A stretch of DNA of 41,523 bases from JALYRV01 sp036675475 (GCA_036675475.1 JAKFEY010000008.1:1-41523); one strand, 5' to 3'. Shown: positions 1-10,015, numbered from the stretch's first letter. Program-made: numbers and translations. Notes: generated by a model not told the origin, from the letters alone.

Positions 1-474
1 CCGCTCGTACATGAACTGCAGGTAGTTGTCGTTCGACCAGATGTCGGTGTACTGGATCTGCTCGCCGAGCGTGTAGGTTTCGCCATCGATCTTGGCGGCG
101 CCTTTGGGCCCGCGCAGCGTGACTTTGCGCACGTAGTCCGCGCCTGAGTCGAAGGGCGGGTCGATGTAGATCAGATCGACTTTGCCGCGGAAGCCGTTGG
201 CCAGCAGGTGCGCGAGCACTTCCTTGTTGTCGCCGTGAAACAGCAGCCCGCCCTTTGGGTACTTCGCGGGCCAGTCCCGCCAGGTGTCGCCCTTGGCGCG
301 GGTGTGCTCTTCGCCGAAGGTCTCGACGAGCTGCGCAGGAAAAGCCGTAACGTGATCGAGCGGCCGTTTGCCCACCCACGTGAGCATGGGGCGGCCCTTC
401 GCGCGCGCAACCGGCACGGTGCTTCGCTTCGGCGCGGGTTCAGCCTTTGCAGTCGTCTTGTTGGAGCGGGCCAT
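1..474 (-). CDS. Type III-like DNA methyltransferase (Mod), N-terminal 158 residues; 3' part off the window
   Basis: The frame is open from an ATG at 474 to the left edge. Residues 105-108 read DPPF inside IDPPFDSGADYV, the catalytic motif IV of amino-methyltransferases, with an upstream LLFHGDNKEVL segment typical of Mod-type enzymes. Motif IV lying in the N-terminal third with no earlier FxGxG motif fits the beta-class order (IV before I) of type III Mod subunits; motif I would lie beyond the window. The first ~30 residues are basic and poorly conserved in appearance. It starts 2 bases after the HepT stop, so it is almost certainly co-transcribed with and translated after hepT and the Res-MntA gene. 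In canonical type III systems mod precedes res, so this order is reversed. Expected role: adenine modification protecting DNA from the neighbouring Res. The specificity region cannot be seen. Confidence 0.85.
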   Translation of the reverse strand, partial: MARSNKTTAKAEPAPKRSTVPVARAKGRPMLTWVGKRPLDHVTAFPAQLVETFGEEHTRAKGDTWRDWPAKYPKGGLLFHGDNKEVLAHLLANGFRGKVDLIYIDPPFDSGADYVRKVTLRGPKGAAKIDGETYTLGEQIQYTDIWSNDNYLQFMYER

Positions 475-476
475 CG

Positions 477-818
477 TCAGTCAGTTGGCTTGGGTGGCAA
501 GAGCGGCTCCACGAACCGAATCAGCTCGGGAAGTTCCCTCGACAGAATCTCGTGCACTACCTCTACGGCGATGCGGTTGTAGTCATGAACGATGCGATCC
601 CGGGCGCCGGCAATCTTCTTCCACTCGATCTCGGCATGCCCGGCACGGAAGGCGGCGGACAGCCGCTTCACCGCCTCGCCAAGCACCGTCAGCTGATAGA
701 GCACCGCGGACAGTACCAGCGGCTCGTCACTCAGGTCTCGAACCGAGCGATCCTCCGCGAACGCGAGCGCCTGTGAAGCGGCGCGATGAATGTCGATGAG
801 GCGCTCGTCATCCCACAT
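477..818 (-). CDS. hepT: HepT-like HEPN ribonuclease toxin (DUF86)
   Basis: The 113-residue protein starts with the ATG at 818 (MWDDERLIDIHRAA); the open frame extends further upstream but that part is the shadow of the res-mntA 3' end. It is a small all-helical HEPN protein. Residues 73-80 read RDRIVHDY, an exact RX4HXY motif: Arg and His form the RNase site, and in characterised MntA-HepT pairs the Tyr (here Y80) is the residue AMPylated by the antitoxin. Its start codon lies 11 bases inside the end of the Res-MntA gene, so translation is coupled to its presumed antitoxin domain. It is followed after 2 bases by the methyltransferase gene. Established for the family: RNA cleavage toxin neutralised by MntA. 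Inferred here: the neutralising activity is supplied by the C-terminal domain of the 979-residue upstream protein. Confidence 0.88.
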   Translation of the reverse strand: MWDDERLIDIHRAASQALAFAEDRSVRDLSDEPLVLSAVLYQLTVLGEAVKRLSAAFRAGHAEIEWKKIAGARDRIVHDYNRIAVEVVHEILSRELPELIRFVEPLLPPKPTD

Positions 819-3747
819 AGAACGGCCTCGCGCTGTCGAGAATCGCCTTCTTCCGAATCCAGTTATAGCTCTGGTCGATGGACCGCCGGTCCACCAGGTC
901 CACCTTCCGTCCGACAAGGCCGCCGAGTTCATCTTCCGCCGTCACGATATCAAACCCGATGCGCGCATCCGGCGCGAACGTCGCAAGGAAGTCGACATCG
1001 CTGTCGGGCCCGAAATCGGGACGCAGCACGCTGCCGAAGACGTCGAGCTCCACGATTTTCCATTTCCGGCAGAAGGCGGCGATCTGCTCGCGGTTAATCG
1101 GCAGCGGCAGGTACGGCTCCGGCTCCTCCGCAAACCTGATCACGTTCTGCAAATCCGGATAGCGCACGCTGTCGTTCCTGGTGAAGATGATCTCGTATTT
1201 CAGCCGGTCGGGGTTGATGCCTTCGAGCGCGCGCACGGCCATCGCCTTGCGCCCGGTTTCGCCCTCGACGGGATCGTCCCTGCGGTTTTCCGCCTTCACT
1301 TCGACGATGTAGACGCGGCCGCTGCCGGCGGGCTGGCCGTAGGCGGCCTTCTTGCGGATCACGAAGTCGGGGGTGTAGCGCCGCCACTTGCCCTTGGCGT
1401 CCTTGTACTCGACGAAAAAGTCTGTTTTGGCCGGCGCCGTGATGCCGCCTGTGAAATATACGTCCTCGACGTCTGACGGCGCGAGGTTGATGGCGCGCAG
1501 GATCTGTTCGAAGAAGTGCTTCTCCGGGTTCGAGTCGAAGTCGTACGGCTCGCAGTGAAAGCCGAACCCGAAACGATTGACGGCCGCGAATGCGTCTTCG
1601 TGCACCACGTACGGCTCGCGGCTGAGCGGATAGAGAATCTCGGCCGCGTACACCGTCTCGCCGTCCGCGGACGTCTTCGCGAAGCCCTCCGGCTTGACCA
1701 GCGCCAGCGCCACGTCCACACGCTCGGTGACCGTGTCATAGAGGCACACCTGCGCCTCGATCTGTTTCTCGAGGTCGGCGAGATGCGCCTGCGGAATGGA
1801 TGCGCCGCGATACGCGGCGCGCAGCGCGCCCGCGACAGCCGCCGCGTCGAGCCGATAGCGGGCGGCCAGATCCACGGCCGCGACAGCCGGCTCGAGGTCG
1901 GATTCGTCGGACTCGATCTCGAGCACGTCGCCGGTCTGCCGCAGCAGACGCGCCGTGGCGGCCTGCTCGCCGATCGTGTACACGCTGCGTGCGACCGCTG
2001 CCGCGGTGCGGCCTTTCGGCCGACTGAACGCCACGTCGCGTGCTGCCCCTTCGCGCGGCACCACGCGCGTGACCTCACGTGTCACATGGAGCGGCGGCGC
2101 GTCCGGCTTGCGCACGATGACCTGGGCGCGGCGCAGCTCCTGCCGCTCGCGCCCGAGCATCTCGATCGACTCGCCGTAGGTTTCCTGCAGCTGCTTGTCG
2201 AGCACGTTGAAGTTCGCGCTCGACAGATAGATCCGCGCCTTCCGCGTGTTGCCGGCCACCTGGCGCAGGCAGCGCGTGGCGGCCTGCAGCACGAAGTTGT
2301 TCGACGCCGTGAGCTTGCGCACGAGCGCGCACGCAAACAGGCTGGGGCAGTTCCACCCTTCGGTGCCGCGATTGACCAGCAGAATCACCCGATACGGCGA
2401 CGCCGGATCGTTGAGCCGGTTGAACTCCTCCTGTGCCTGCGCGGGCTCCTTCGACGTATTCACCAGCACCTGCGCCGGCCCGAGGCCGGCCCGTACCATC
2501 GCGGCGTCGATCGCCGGCCGCAGCGCCGCCACATCGTCGGTCTGCGGAAAATACATGGCGAGCTTCGCCGGCGAGCCGTCGGGCAGACGCACCGCGCCGT
2601 ACTCCTGAAAGAAGTCGTCGACCACGTGCCCCACATACGTGGCCTCGGCATCGTCGAACTCATAGCCGATGATGTTGTCGGTGACGTCTTTCAGAATGCC
2701 GTCGCGGATGCCCTGCGAGAGGCCGTACCACACGACGACGTCGCGCAGCGGCTGCTTCTGGAAATACGGCGTGCCGGTGGTGTTGACGACGGCGACGACG
2801 TTCGTCGTGGCGGCCAGATAATCCACCGTCTTGCGCACTTTCTTCAGTTCGGTGTCGAGCGCCTGCCCGTAGGTGTGGTGCGCCTCGTCCGAGAAGATGC
2901 CGAGGTGCGGCAGGCTGGCGATCTTCAGCAGCCGGCGGTTCGCAATCTCGCCCCGCGCCTCTTCCGCGCGCAGGCCGGACAGCAGCGATCCCACATCACT
3001 CTTCCGGATCTGCTCCTTCTGAATCCGGATCTTCTCGGTGTTGGTGACGACGATGTTGAAGAGGGAGCGGTCGACGACGGGCACGTCGGGATCGCCGTCT
3101 CGGGTGAAAGTCAGCTTCACGGCGGCCGCGAAGCGCGCATGAAAGCGCGGCGGAAGCAGCCGGTCGTACGGCATGACCATCAGCTCGCGCAGCGATTCGA
3201 TGATGGTCTTGCCGGGCGCGAACACCAGCGCGTTCTGCACGAAGTCGGCGTCGGGATACTCGAGCGCCATCGCGAACTCGGTGGCAATCGTCGCGCCGAC
3301 GAGCACGGTTTTGCCGGACCCCATGGCGAGCGCGAGGATGTAGCTGGGGTAGTCGAGCGTGAGCGTTTCGCGCACGGCCTGCAGGCGCAGATCCTTGACG
3401 AAGCCGTCGTCCGTGCGGATGCGGTCGAACAGGCCCTCGACTCCAATATCCAGGACCACGTTCGTGATCGCGGCCTGATCGAGGCCGAGCGCGGCCAACA
3501 GCTCGGGGACTGAGGGGAACAGCCGGCGATAGAGATCGACGATGTGCGGCGTCGGCTCCACGAGGCGCAGGTACCAGTACGTTTCGAGCGCGCGCAGCTG
3601 CGGCTGGCGCAGATAGCGCAGCTCGCCGCTTTCCGGAATGCGGCTCCACTCGAGCAGTTCGCCGATCGCGGGGAACGACTCGGACGGATAGTCGGCGTCG
3701 CGCCATTCCGCCACGCGTGTGGAGAGTCGCTGGTGCAGGGTCAGCAT
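808..3747 (-). CDS. Type III-like restriction subunit (helicase + PD-(D/E)XK nuclease) fused to a C-terminal MntA nucleotidyltransferase
   Basis: 979 residues from ATG 3747 (MLTLHQRL); an upstream in-frame ATG at 3840 would lie within the preceding gene and adds unconserved-looking sequence. Superfamily 2 helicase motifs: Walker A GSGKT at 143-147, SDEAHH at 286-291, TGTP at 324-327, and an ATRCLRQV motif VI-like segment near 490. A PD-(D/E)XK nuclease follows: PDF with D794, then E816-V-K818. After a short Pro/Glu linker (about 873-883), residues 884-979 form a full MNT domain with FGS at 904-906 and D917/D919, exactly the GSX10DXD signature of MntA antitoxins, ending in the family's usual NWIRKKAILDSARPFY-like tail. 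The frame is uninterrupted. The residue aligned with the start Met of free-standing MntA appears to be Ile (ATT codon, residue 884). Followed by hepT with an 11-base overlap. The Res and MNT calls are strong; joint function is inferred. Confidence 0.88.
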   Translation of the reverse strand: MLTLHQRLSTRVAEWRDADYPSESFPAIGELLEWSRIPESGELRYLRQPQLRALETYWYLRLVEPTPHIVDLYRRLFPSVPELLAALGLDQAAITNVVLDIGVEGLFDRIRTDDGFVKDLRLQAVRETLTLDYPSYILALAMGSGKTVLVGATIATEFAMALEYPDADFVQNALVFAPGKTIIESLRELMVMPYDRLLPPRFHARFAAAVKLTFTRDGDPDVPVVDRSLFNIVVTNTEKIRIQKEQIRKSDVGSLLSGLRAEEARGEIANRRLLKIASLPHLGIFSDEAHHTYGQALDTELKKVRKTVDYLAATTNVVAVVNTTGTPYFQKQPLRDVVVWYGLSQGIRDGILKDVTDNIIGYEFDDAEATYVGHVVDDFFQEYGAVRLPDGSPAKLAMYFPQTDDVAALRPAIDAAMVRAGLGPAQVLVNTSKEPAQAQEEFNRLNDPASPYRVILLVNRGTEGWNCPSLFACALVRKLTASNNFVLQAATRCLRQVAGNTRKARIYLSSANFNVLDKQLQETYGESIEMLGRERQELRRAQVIVRKPDAPPLHVTREVTRVVPREGAARDVAFSRPKGRTAAAVARSVYTIGEQAATARLLRQTGDVLEIESDESDLEPAVAAVDLAARYRLDAAAVAGALRAAYRGASIPQAHLADLEKQIEAQVCLYDTVTERVDVALALVKPEGFAKTSADGETVYAAEILYPLSREPYVVHEDAFAAVNRFGFGFHCEPYDFDSNPEKHFFEQILRAINLAPSDVEDVYFTGGITAPAKTDFFVEYKDAKGKWRRYTPDFVIRKKAAYGQPAGSGRVYIVEVKAENRRDDPVEGETGRKAMAVRALEGINPDRLKYEIIFTRNDSVRYPDLQNVIRFAEEPEPYLPLPINREQIAAFCRKWKIVELDVFGSVLRPDFGPDSDVDFLATFAPDARIGFDIVTAEDELGGLVGRKVDLVDRRSIDQSYNWIRKKAILDSARPFYVG

Positions 3748-3784
3748 GCCGGGCGCCGTCAGTATACCGGCACGGATCGGAAGA

Positions 3785-5035
3785 TCACGTACGCAGGCGG
3801 CGCATGACGAGCAGCGCCGTGCACGTGGCCAGCACGGCATATTCGACGAGTCCCATCCACGGCGGCACCGCCCAGGTGCCGCCGTTGTGGAGGCCCTGCC
3901 AGACCGTGTAAACCGGCAGGATCATCAGGCTCCACACCACGAGCGGCCAGGCGAGCGCCGAGATGAAGAACGGCGTGAGCCAGACCAGATACCAGGGATA
4001 CACCACCGGCGAGCAGACGAGCGCCGCCGCCATCGGCCATGCGAACGCCGCCGGATCGCGCGCGATGCGCGATCGGCGAATGAGCGCCGCCACCGCCATC
4101 GCGATCACCACGCCCGCCGCCGTCGCGCCCCATGGCGTCAGTACTGCGGCGAGCGCCTTGAAGACGGGACCGTTGAAGCGGAAACCGCGAATCATGTTGG
4201 TCACCGAGCCCACGGGCGCGGTCTGCCCGCTGAAGTCGATGAACACCAGATAGAGCGCGGCCAGGAAGCCGGCGCCGATGGCGGCGTGCTTCAGGCGCGC
4301 GCGGCCCCACCAGAGCGGGATCAGCACAATCGGCAGGAACTTGATCGCGATGCCCGCGGCAAGCGCCAGCACCGACGCGGCGACGCGCTCGCGCGTGAGC
4401 GCATAGGCTGCCAGCGTCGTCATGAACATGCCGGCGGCGTCGATGTGCCCGCTGTGCGCGATCTCGAGCACCACCAGCGGATTCCACGCATACGCGAGCG
4501 CCAGCAGCGGATTGCGCCCGGTCGATCGCAGCCACACCAGCAGCACCAGCGCCGTGGCGAGGTCGCACGCCACCAGCGCCACCTTGATCGCGCGCGCCGA
4601 CTCGAAGAGCGACGTCGACAGCAGAAAAAAGATCTGCGCCCCGGGCGGATACGGGCTCGGGATGTTGACGTTGTTCATCTTCCGCGTCTCTGCGGTGTGC
4701 AGATACGCGAGGGCCGGATTCGACGGAATCGCCTGATAGGGGCTGAGCCCGGCGCGCTGGACGCGCGCGTCCCACACGTAGCGGAACATGTCGCTGCCGC
4801 CGCCGACCGGCACCGCCGTCAGCGGCACGCGCATCGCGATCGCGAGCAGCCCGGCCGCGATGAGCACGCGGCGCGACGCGCGCGTGCGCGGAATCAGCCA
4901 GAGCGCAACGCCGTACGCGACCGCGGCGACGGCAACCGCGACGAAGAAGATCGGCGATCCGAGAGGGAGTCCACCGATCGCGAGCCAGGCGTAGGCGGCA
5001 GACGCGGCCAGGCCGCAGATCGCAAGAGAGAGCAC
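3785..5035 (-). CDS. Polytopic membrane glycosyltransferase-like protein (GT87/DUF2029-like)
   Basis: About 416 residues if translation starts at the GTG at 5035; the open frame continues upstream but that part overlaps the divergent VapB-like gene and looks like a shadow. There are roughly ten hydrophobic helices. An acidic extracytoplasmic-loop motif (GGGSDMFRYVWDARV, about 70 residues in) followed by a GLSPY segment resembles polyprenol-phosphate-sugar dependent mannosyltransferases of the GT-C superfamily, where an Asp in the first loop is catalytic. Likely role: transfer of a hexose from a lipid carrier on the outer face of the inner membrane; donor and acceptor are unknown. The Res-MntA gene begins 37 bases downstream on the same strand, so it may be co-transcribed, but no functional link is evident. 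No strong Shine-Dalgarno is visible before the GTG. An AT-rich stretch with TATAAT lies just upstream and may be a near-leaderless promoter. Confidence 0.65.
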   Translation of the reverse strand: MLSLAICGLAASAAYAWLAIGGLPLGSPIFFVAVAVAAVAYGVALWLIPRTRASRRVLIAAGLLAIAMRVPLTAVPVGGGSDMFRYVWDARVQRAGLSPYQAIPSNPALAYLHTAETRKMNNVNIPSPYPPGAQIFFLLSTSLFESARAIKVALVACDLATALVLLVWLRSTGRNPLLALAYAWNPLVVLEIAHSGHIDAAGMFMTTLAAYALTRERVAASVLALAAGIAIKFLPIVLIPLWWGRARLKHAAIGAGFLAALYLVFIDFSGQTAPVGSVTNMIRGFRFNGPVFKALAAVLTPWGATAAGVVIAMAVAALIRRSRIARDPAAFAWPMAAALVCSPVVYPWYLVWLTPFFISALAWPLVVWSLMILPVYTVWQGLHNGGTWAVPPWMGLVEYAVLATCTALLVMRRLRT

Positions 5036-5065
5036 TTGCCGATTATATGCATCGTCGGTAGAATG

Positions 5066-5308
5066 ATGCGCATGCGCACCAGCATCATCCTCAATGACGC
5101 GCTCGTCGCAGAGGCGATGAAGCTGAGCGGCGAGCGGACCAAGACCGGCGCGATACACCGCGCGCTCGACCTGCTGGTGCGGCAGTCCCGCCTTCGCGAG
5201 CTTCGATCCGCGCGCGGCACGTTGCGATGGGAAGGCGACCTCAACGCGATGCGGGAGCGTCCGGCACCGTATGAACAGCCCGCTCGTCGACACAAGCGTA
5301 CTCGTTGA
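5066..5308 (+). CDS. VapB-like antitoxin (type II, ribbon-helix-helix-like)
   Basis: About 80 residues. Three in-frame ATGs (5063, 5066, 5072) cluster at the start; 5066 is chosen because GGTAG lies about 6 bases upstream, but 5072 (MRTSIILNDALVAEAM) gives the most family-like N-terminus. The sequence R-T-S-I-I-L-N-D with a following amphipathic helix and an Ala-Leu-rich second helix fits the VapB antitoxins paired with PIN toxins. The Arg-rich C-terminal third, which would wrap the toxin, is encoded partly in the 38-base overlap with the downstream PIN gene. The overlap couples translation of toxin to antitoxin. A 12-bp palindrome covers the start codons and is a candidate autoregulatory operator. 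Divergent from the membrane glycosyltransferase gene. Confidence 0.78.
   Translation: MRMRTSIILNDALVAEAMKLSGERTKTGAIHRALDLLVRQSRLRELRSARGTLRWEGDLNAMRERPAPYEQPARRHKRTR
5067..5078. promoter_or_regulatory. Palindrome TGCGCATGCGCA over the VapB start: candidate operator
   Basis: A perfect 12-bp palindrome with a GCATGC core overlaps the alternative start codons of the antitoxin gene. VapB-type antitoxins usually repress their own operon by binding palindromes at this place. The same TGCGCATGC string occurs upstream of the second PIN module near 9317-9325. Operator function is inferred. Confidence 0.4.
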
Positions 5309-5666
5309 GTACTTCGCCGGAGGCGTCTCGCCTGAGGCTGACCTGCTCGACCTTCTCCTCGAAGGCGGACCGCCCCCCGCCATCGCCCCCATCGTGCTGC
5401 AGGAGTTCGCGCAGGGCCTCGTGAGACCGTCCGACGTAGTGCGCGGCCGGGACTACCTTCAGCGATTCATCCAGCTGCCGCCGCCGGGCGATGACGTGCA
5501 CCAGCGCGCGGCCGACATCCACCGCGAGCTGCGCAGTCGCGGCATCACGGCGGGCACCGTCGATGCCTTGATTGTGGCGATGGCCGAAGCCGCGGGCGTG
5601 GCTCTGCTCACGAGCGACGCGATCCAGATTCGCTTGTGCGGGCAGGCGGGCGTCCTGGCCCTCTAG
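5271..5666 (+). CDS. PIN-domain toxin (VapC-like ribonuclease)
   Basis: 131 residues. The N-terminus MNSPLVDTSVLVEYF carries the first conserved PIN aspartate in LVDTSV (D7). A second acidic residue is in LQEFAQG (about E44), the third in TVDALIVAMA (about D98) and a fourth in LLTSDAIQ (about D116), the usual quartet that binds Mg2+ or Mn2+ for RNA cleavage. The gene overlaps the VapB-like gene by 38 bases, longer than the usual 1-4, but the ATG at 5271 is the only start that keeps the N-terminal DTS strand. Family knowledge: VapC toxins cut tRNA or rRNA when the antitoxin is degraded. The target here cannot be predicted. It ends just before the hairpin at 5675-5706, shared with the convergent metalloprotease gene. 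Confidence 0.87.
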   Translation: MNSPLVDTSVLVEYFAGGVSPEADLLDLLLEGGPPPAIAPIVLQEFAQGLVRPSDVVRGRDYLQRFIQLPPPGDDVHQRAADIHRELRSRGITAGTVDALIVAMAEAAGVALLTSDAIQIRLCGQAGVLAL

Positions 5667-5671
5667 ACGCC

Positions 5672-5706
5672 AAAACGGGCCGCCCGGCTTGCGCCCGGCG
5701 GCCCGT
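5672..5706 (-). terminator. Rho-independent terminator for the metalloprotease gene, possibly bidirectional
   Basis: A 10-bp perfect stem (ACGGGCCGCC at 5675-5684 with GGCGGCCCGT at 5697-5706) around a 12-base loop. On the minus strand it is followed by a T run (A4 at 5672-5675 on plus). It lies between the convergent ends of the PIN gene and the metalloprotease gene. Confidence 0.75.
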
Positions 5707-5725
5707 TGGCTTTCGGCTGACGGCT

Positions 5726-8347
<2,622 letters not shown>

Positions 8348-8377
8348 GTACAGGAAGCTCCTCGGGATAGTGCCGGA

Positions 8378-8406
8378 ATTATCTGTATACCGGCGGCGCG
8401 GCGCAA
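8378..8406 (-). promoter_or_regulatory. Candidate sigma70-like promoter of the metalloprotease gene
   Basis: On the minus strand TTGCGC (8406-8401) and GATAAT (8383-8378) are separated by exactly 17 bases, about 30 bases before the ATG at 8347. The -10 is a 5/6 match to TATAAT, the -35 only 3/6. Confidence 0.4.
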
Positions 8407-8410
8407 ATGT

Positions 8411-8782
8411 TTAGTCAGCGAGCGCGAACCCGGCCCAGACCCCGAGCAGGCTGAGTCCGACCTGGCCCGCCACGTTCCAGACGGCCTGGCCGGGGTGGCC
8501 GTCGCGGACGAGGGCGAGCGTGTCGAGGCTGAACGACGAGAAGGTGGTGAAACCGCCGAGGAAGCCCACGATGAGGAACGTGCGGGCGTGGTGAGAGAGA
8601 TGGATGCGGTTGCCTGCCAGCAGCCCGGCAAGCAGGCCGATGGCGAACGAGCCGGCGATATTGATGATGAAGATGCCTGTCGGGAACGTCGCGGCGAGCC
8701 CGCGCTGATGCACGACATGATTGAGCGCATGGCGGGCCATCGCACCGAGCGCGCCCCCCGCCCCAACGGCCAGCCAGATCAC
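8411..8782 (-). CDS. crcB: Fluoride channel FluC/CrcB
   Basis: 123 residues with four hydrophobic helices, the normal length for the family. The start is taken as the GTG at 8782 because GTGA overlaps the stop of the upstream gene by four bases and the resulting N-terminus (MIWLAVGAGGALGAMARH) is the conserved start; the upstream ATG at 8815 adds residues not expected in the family. Conserved features include GGxxGAxxR in helix 1, the helix 2 Asn (N41 in INIAGSF) and GFLGGFTTFSSFSLDT (73-88) with the phenylalanines and threonines that line the fluoride path. It works as an antiparallel dimer in the inner membrane and exports fluoride. No fluoride riboswitch was recognised upstream of the two-gene unit. 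Confidence 0.93.
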   Translation of the reverse strand: MIWLAVGAGGALGAMARHALNHVVHQRGLAATFPTGIFIINIAGSFAIGLLAGLLAGNRIHLSHHARTFLIVGFLGGFTTFSSFSLDTLALVRDGHPGQAVWNVAGQVGLSLLGVWAGFALAD

Positions 8783-9282
8783 CGAGCCACCGTGGGCTGC
8801 CGGCCCAATGTCCACGACACCTTCACCTCGTCGGGACGATAGCAGACCTGATCGTCGCAGGCCTGGTAGCGCAGCGTCCCGGTGATGGTGATCGGCCGGG
8901 CGCTTGCGAGAATCCTGGCGTCCTGCCTGATCCGGAAGGCGGCGTCGAACACCTTGAAGGTTTCCCCGAGCGGCTCGAAGTAGTAATCGGCGCCTTTCGG
9001 AAATACCGGCGCGCCCGCCTTGAACGCGGCGCTCTTGTCGAGATCGAGCGTGATGCGGATGTAACCGCCCTTCTGCTCAGGCGCGTAGACGTGCATCTTC
9101 GGCTTCGGGAACACATCGACGAACAGCGACACCTCGGCGCCCGGCCGCGCGGCCGTGACCGACTGCGAGATCGTGACGGTCAGCTGCTTCGCGGTGATCG
9201 CGCGCGGCAGCTTCGCCGGCTCGAGCGCCCGCTGCCCGCCACCCACCCCGAGCACGAACACAAGCGCCAGCAGTAACGGCAT
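8779..9282 (-). CDS. DsbD N-terminal-domain-like periplasmic protein
   Basis: 167 residues with a short hydrophobic N-terminal signal (MPLLLALVFVLGVGGG). The rest is a beta-sandwich-like domain. Near the C-terminus is QACDDQVCYRP, a C-x4-C pair in the context seen in the N-terminal domain of DsbD (thiol:disulfide interchange) and related reductases, which passes electrons to periplasmic partners. The transmembrane and thioredoxin domains of full DsbD are absent, so it is either a free-standing acceptor module or depends on a separate CcdA-like protein not seen here. It overlaps fluC by four bases, an arrangement with no obvious functional logic. The start at 9282 is the first Met and gives a plausible signal peptide. 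Confidence 0.75.
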   Translation of the reverse strand: MPLLLALVFVLGVGGGQRALEPAKLPRAITAKQLTVTISQSVTAARPGAEVSLFVDVFPKPKMHVYAPEQKGGYIRITLDLDKSAAFKAGAPVFPKGADYYFEPLGETFKVFDAAFRIRQDARILASARPITITGTLRYQACDDQVCYRPDEVKVSWTLGRQPTVAR

Positions 9283-9305
9283 GACTCATTTTACCGCCTG
9301 GATCC

Positions 9306-9334
9306 TTGACATGCGGTGCGCATGCACGCATGCT
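9306..9334 (+). promoter_or_regulatory. Promoter and candidate operator of the second PIN toxin-antitoxin module
   Basis: A perfect TTGACA at 9306-9311 is followed after 17 bases by CATGCT at 9329-9334, a weak -10. Three GCATGC hexamers (9320, 9328 and 9339) lie across the -10 and the start codon, a likely binding site for the antitoxin. Promoter assignment is moderately supported; the operator is inferred. Confidence 0.5.
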
Positions 9335-9340
9335 ACGAGC

Positions 9341-9571
9341 ATGCCTCGAATGGTCCAGATCCGGAACGTGCCTGACCAGTTGCACCGTGAGCTGAAAGTC
9401 CGGGCCGCGGACGCGGGGCAGACACTCTCCGACTACCTGCTGGCGGAGCTCGAGCGGGTGGCGGCGCGGCCGACGCGCGACCAGATGCTGAGCCGGCTGC
9501 ACCGCAGGCGACGTGTCACGTTGAAAACCGCGGCGGCGACGGTCATCCGCGACGAGCGCGATTCGGCGTGA
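9341..9571 (+). CDS. FitA/VapB-type antitoxin
   Basis: 76 residues from the ATG at 9341. The N-terminus MPRMVQIRNVPDQLHRELKV is a ribbon-helix-helix of the FitA (Arc-like) type: a short beta strand VQIRNVP, then helix and the AGQTLSDYLLAELE second helix. The C-terminal part is basic and probably binds the toxin. Its stop overlaps the next start by four bases (GTGA), showing translational coupling. A TTGACA promoter and repeated GCATGC motifs immediately upstream suggest autorepression. The first Met gives a very short leader after the predicted promoter. Confidence 0.83.
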   Translation: MPRMVQIRNVPDQLHRELKVRAADAGQTLSDYLLAELERVAARPTRDQMLSRLHRRRRVTLKTAAATVIRDERDSA

Positions 9572-9972
9572 TCGTCGTCGACGCGTCTGCGCTGCTGGAG
9601 TTCCTCCTGCAGACGCCGCTCGGCGCCCGCGTGGAGGCGCGCCTGTTCCGGGACGGTGAGGCGTTCCACGCGCCGCACCTCGTGGACGTCGAGGTCACCC
9701 AGGGTCTCCGGAGACTCGTGCGGGCCGGGGAGGTCAGCGCGCCGCGCGCCGCAGAAGCCCTCGAGGATCTCAGTGACCTCGATCTCCACCGTCACGCCCA
9801 TCTCGCCCTCGTGACTCGCGCGTGGCAACTCCGCGAGAACGTCACGGCGTACGACGCGATGTACGTGGCCCTCGCGGAAGCGCTCGACGCGACGATGGTG
9901 ACGTGCGATGCACCGCTCGCCAAGGCGGCGGGACACCACGCACGGATCGAAGCCATCGCGGAGGGACGCTAA
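9568..9972 (+). CDS. PIN-domain toxin (FitB/VapC-like ribonuclease)
   Basis: 134 residues starting with the GTG at 9568. MIVVDASALLEFLL has the first PIN aspartate (D5), followed by acidic residues in LVDVEVTQG, TAYDAMYVALAEAL and MVTCDAPLAKA, which match the conserved positions of the active site. It forms a two-gene operon with the FitA-like antitoxin through a four-base overlap. It is a different lineage from the PIN toxin at 5271-5666: the two share only motif-level similarity and pair with different antitoxin types. The target RNA is unknown. Confidence 0.88.
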   Translation: MIVVDASALLEFLLQTPLGARVEARLFRDGEAFHAPHLVDVEVTQGLRRLVRAGEVSAPRAAEALEDLSDLDLHRHAHLALVTRAWQLRENVTAYDAMYVALAEALDATMVTCDAPLAKAAGHHARIEAIAEGR

Positions 9973-9979
9973 TTCGGAC

Positions 9980-10009
9980 TTGACAGGTCGGAGTTTCGAC
10001 CACTACAGT
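9980..10009 (+). promoter_or_regulatory. Promoter of the TonB-dependent receptor gene
   Basis: TTGACA at 9980-9985 and TACAGT at 10004-10009 are separated by 18 bases. The start codon follows at 10016, so the message would be leaderless or have only a very short leader. No metabolite riboswitch can fit between this promoter and the gene. Confidence 0.5.
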
Positions 10010-10015
10010 GCCTCG

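Noticed and set aside
1516..3513. 665-residue open frame on the plus strand opposite the Res gene
   Set aside because: It is the antisense shadow of a high-GC gene: His/Arg-rich composition, no recognisable domain, and the minus strand holds clear helicase motifs.
3719..5064. Long plus-strand frame running into the VapB-like gene
   Set aside because: The upstream ~450 residues are Arg/His-rich shadow of the membrane glycosyltransferase; only the last ~80 residues look real.
8783..9300. Fluoride riboswitch before fluC
   Set aside because: No recognisable riboswitch core was found, and fluC is the second gene with a four-base overlap, leaving no leader.
9986..10015. Cobalamin riboswitch before the TonB receptor
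   Set aside because: The promoter lies only ~30 bases before the start codon; there is no room for the ~200-base element.
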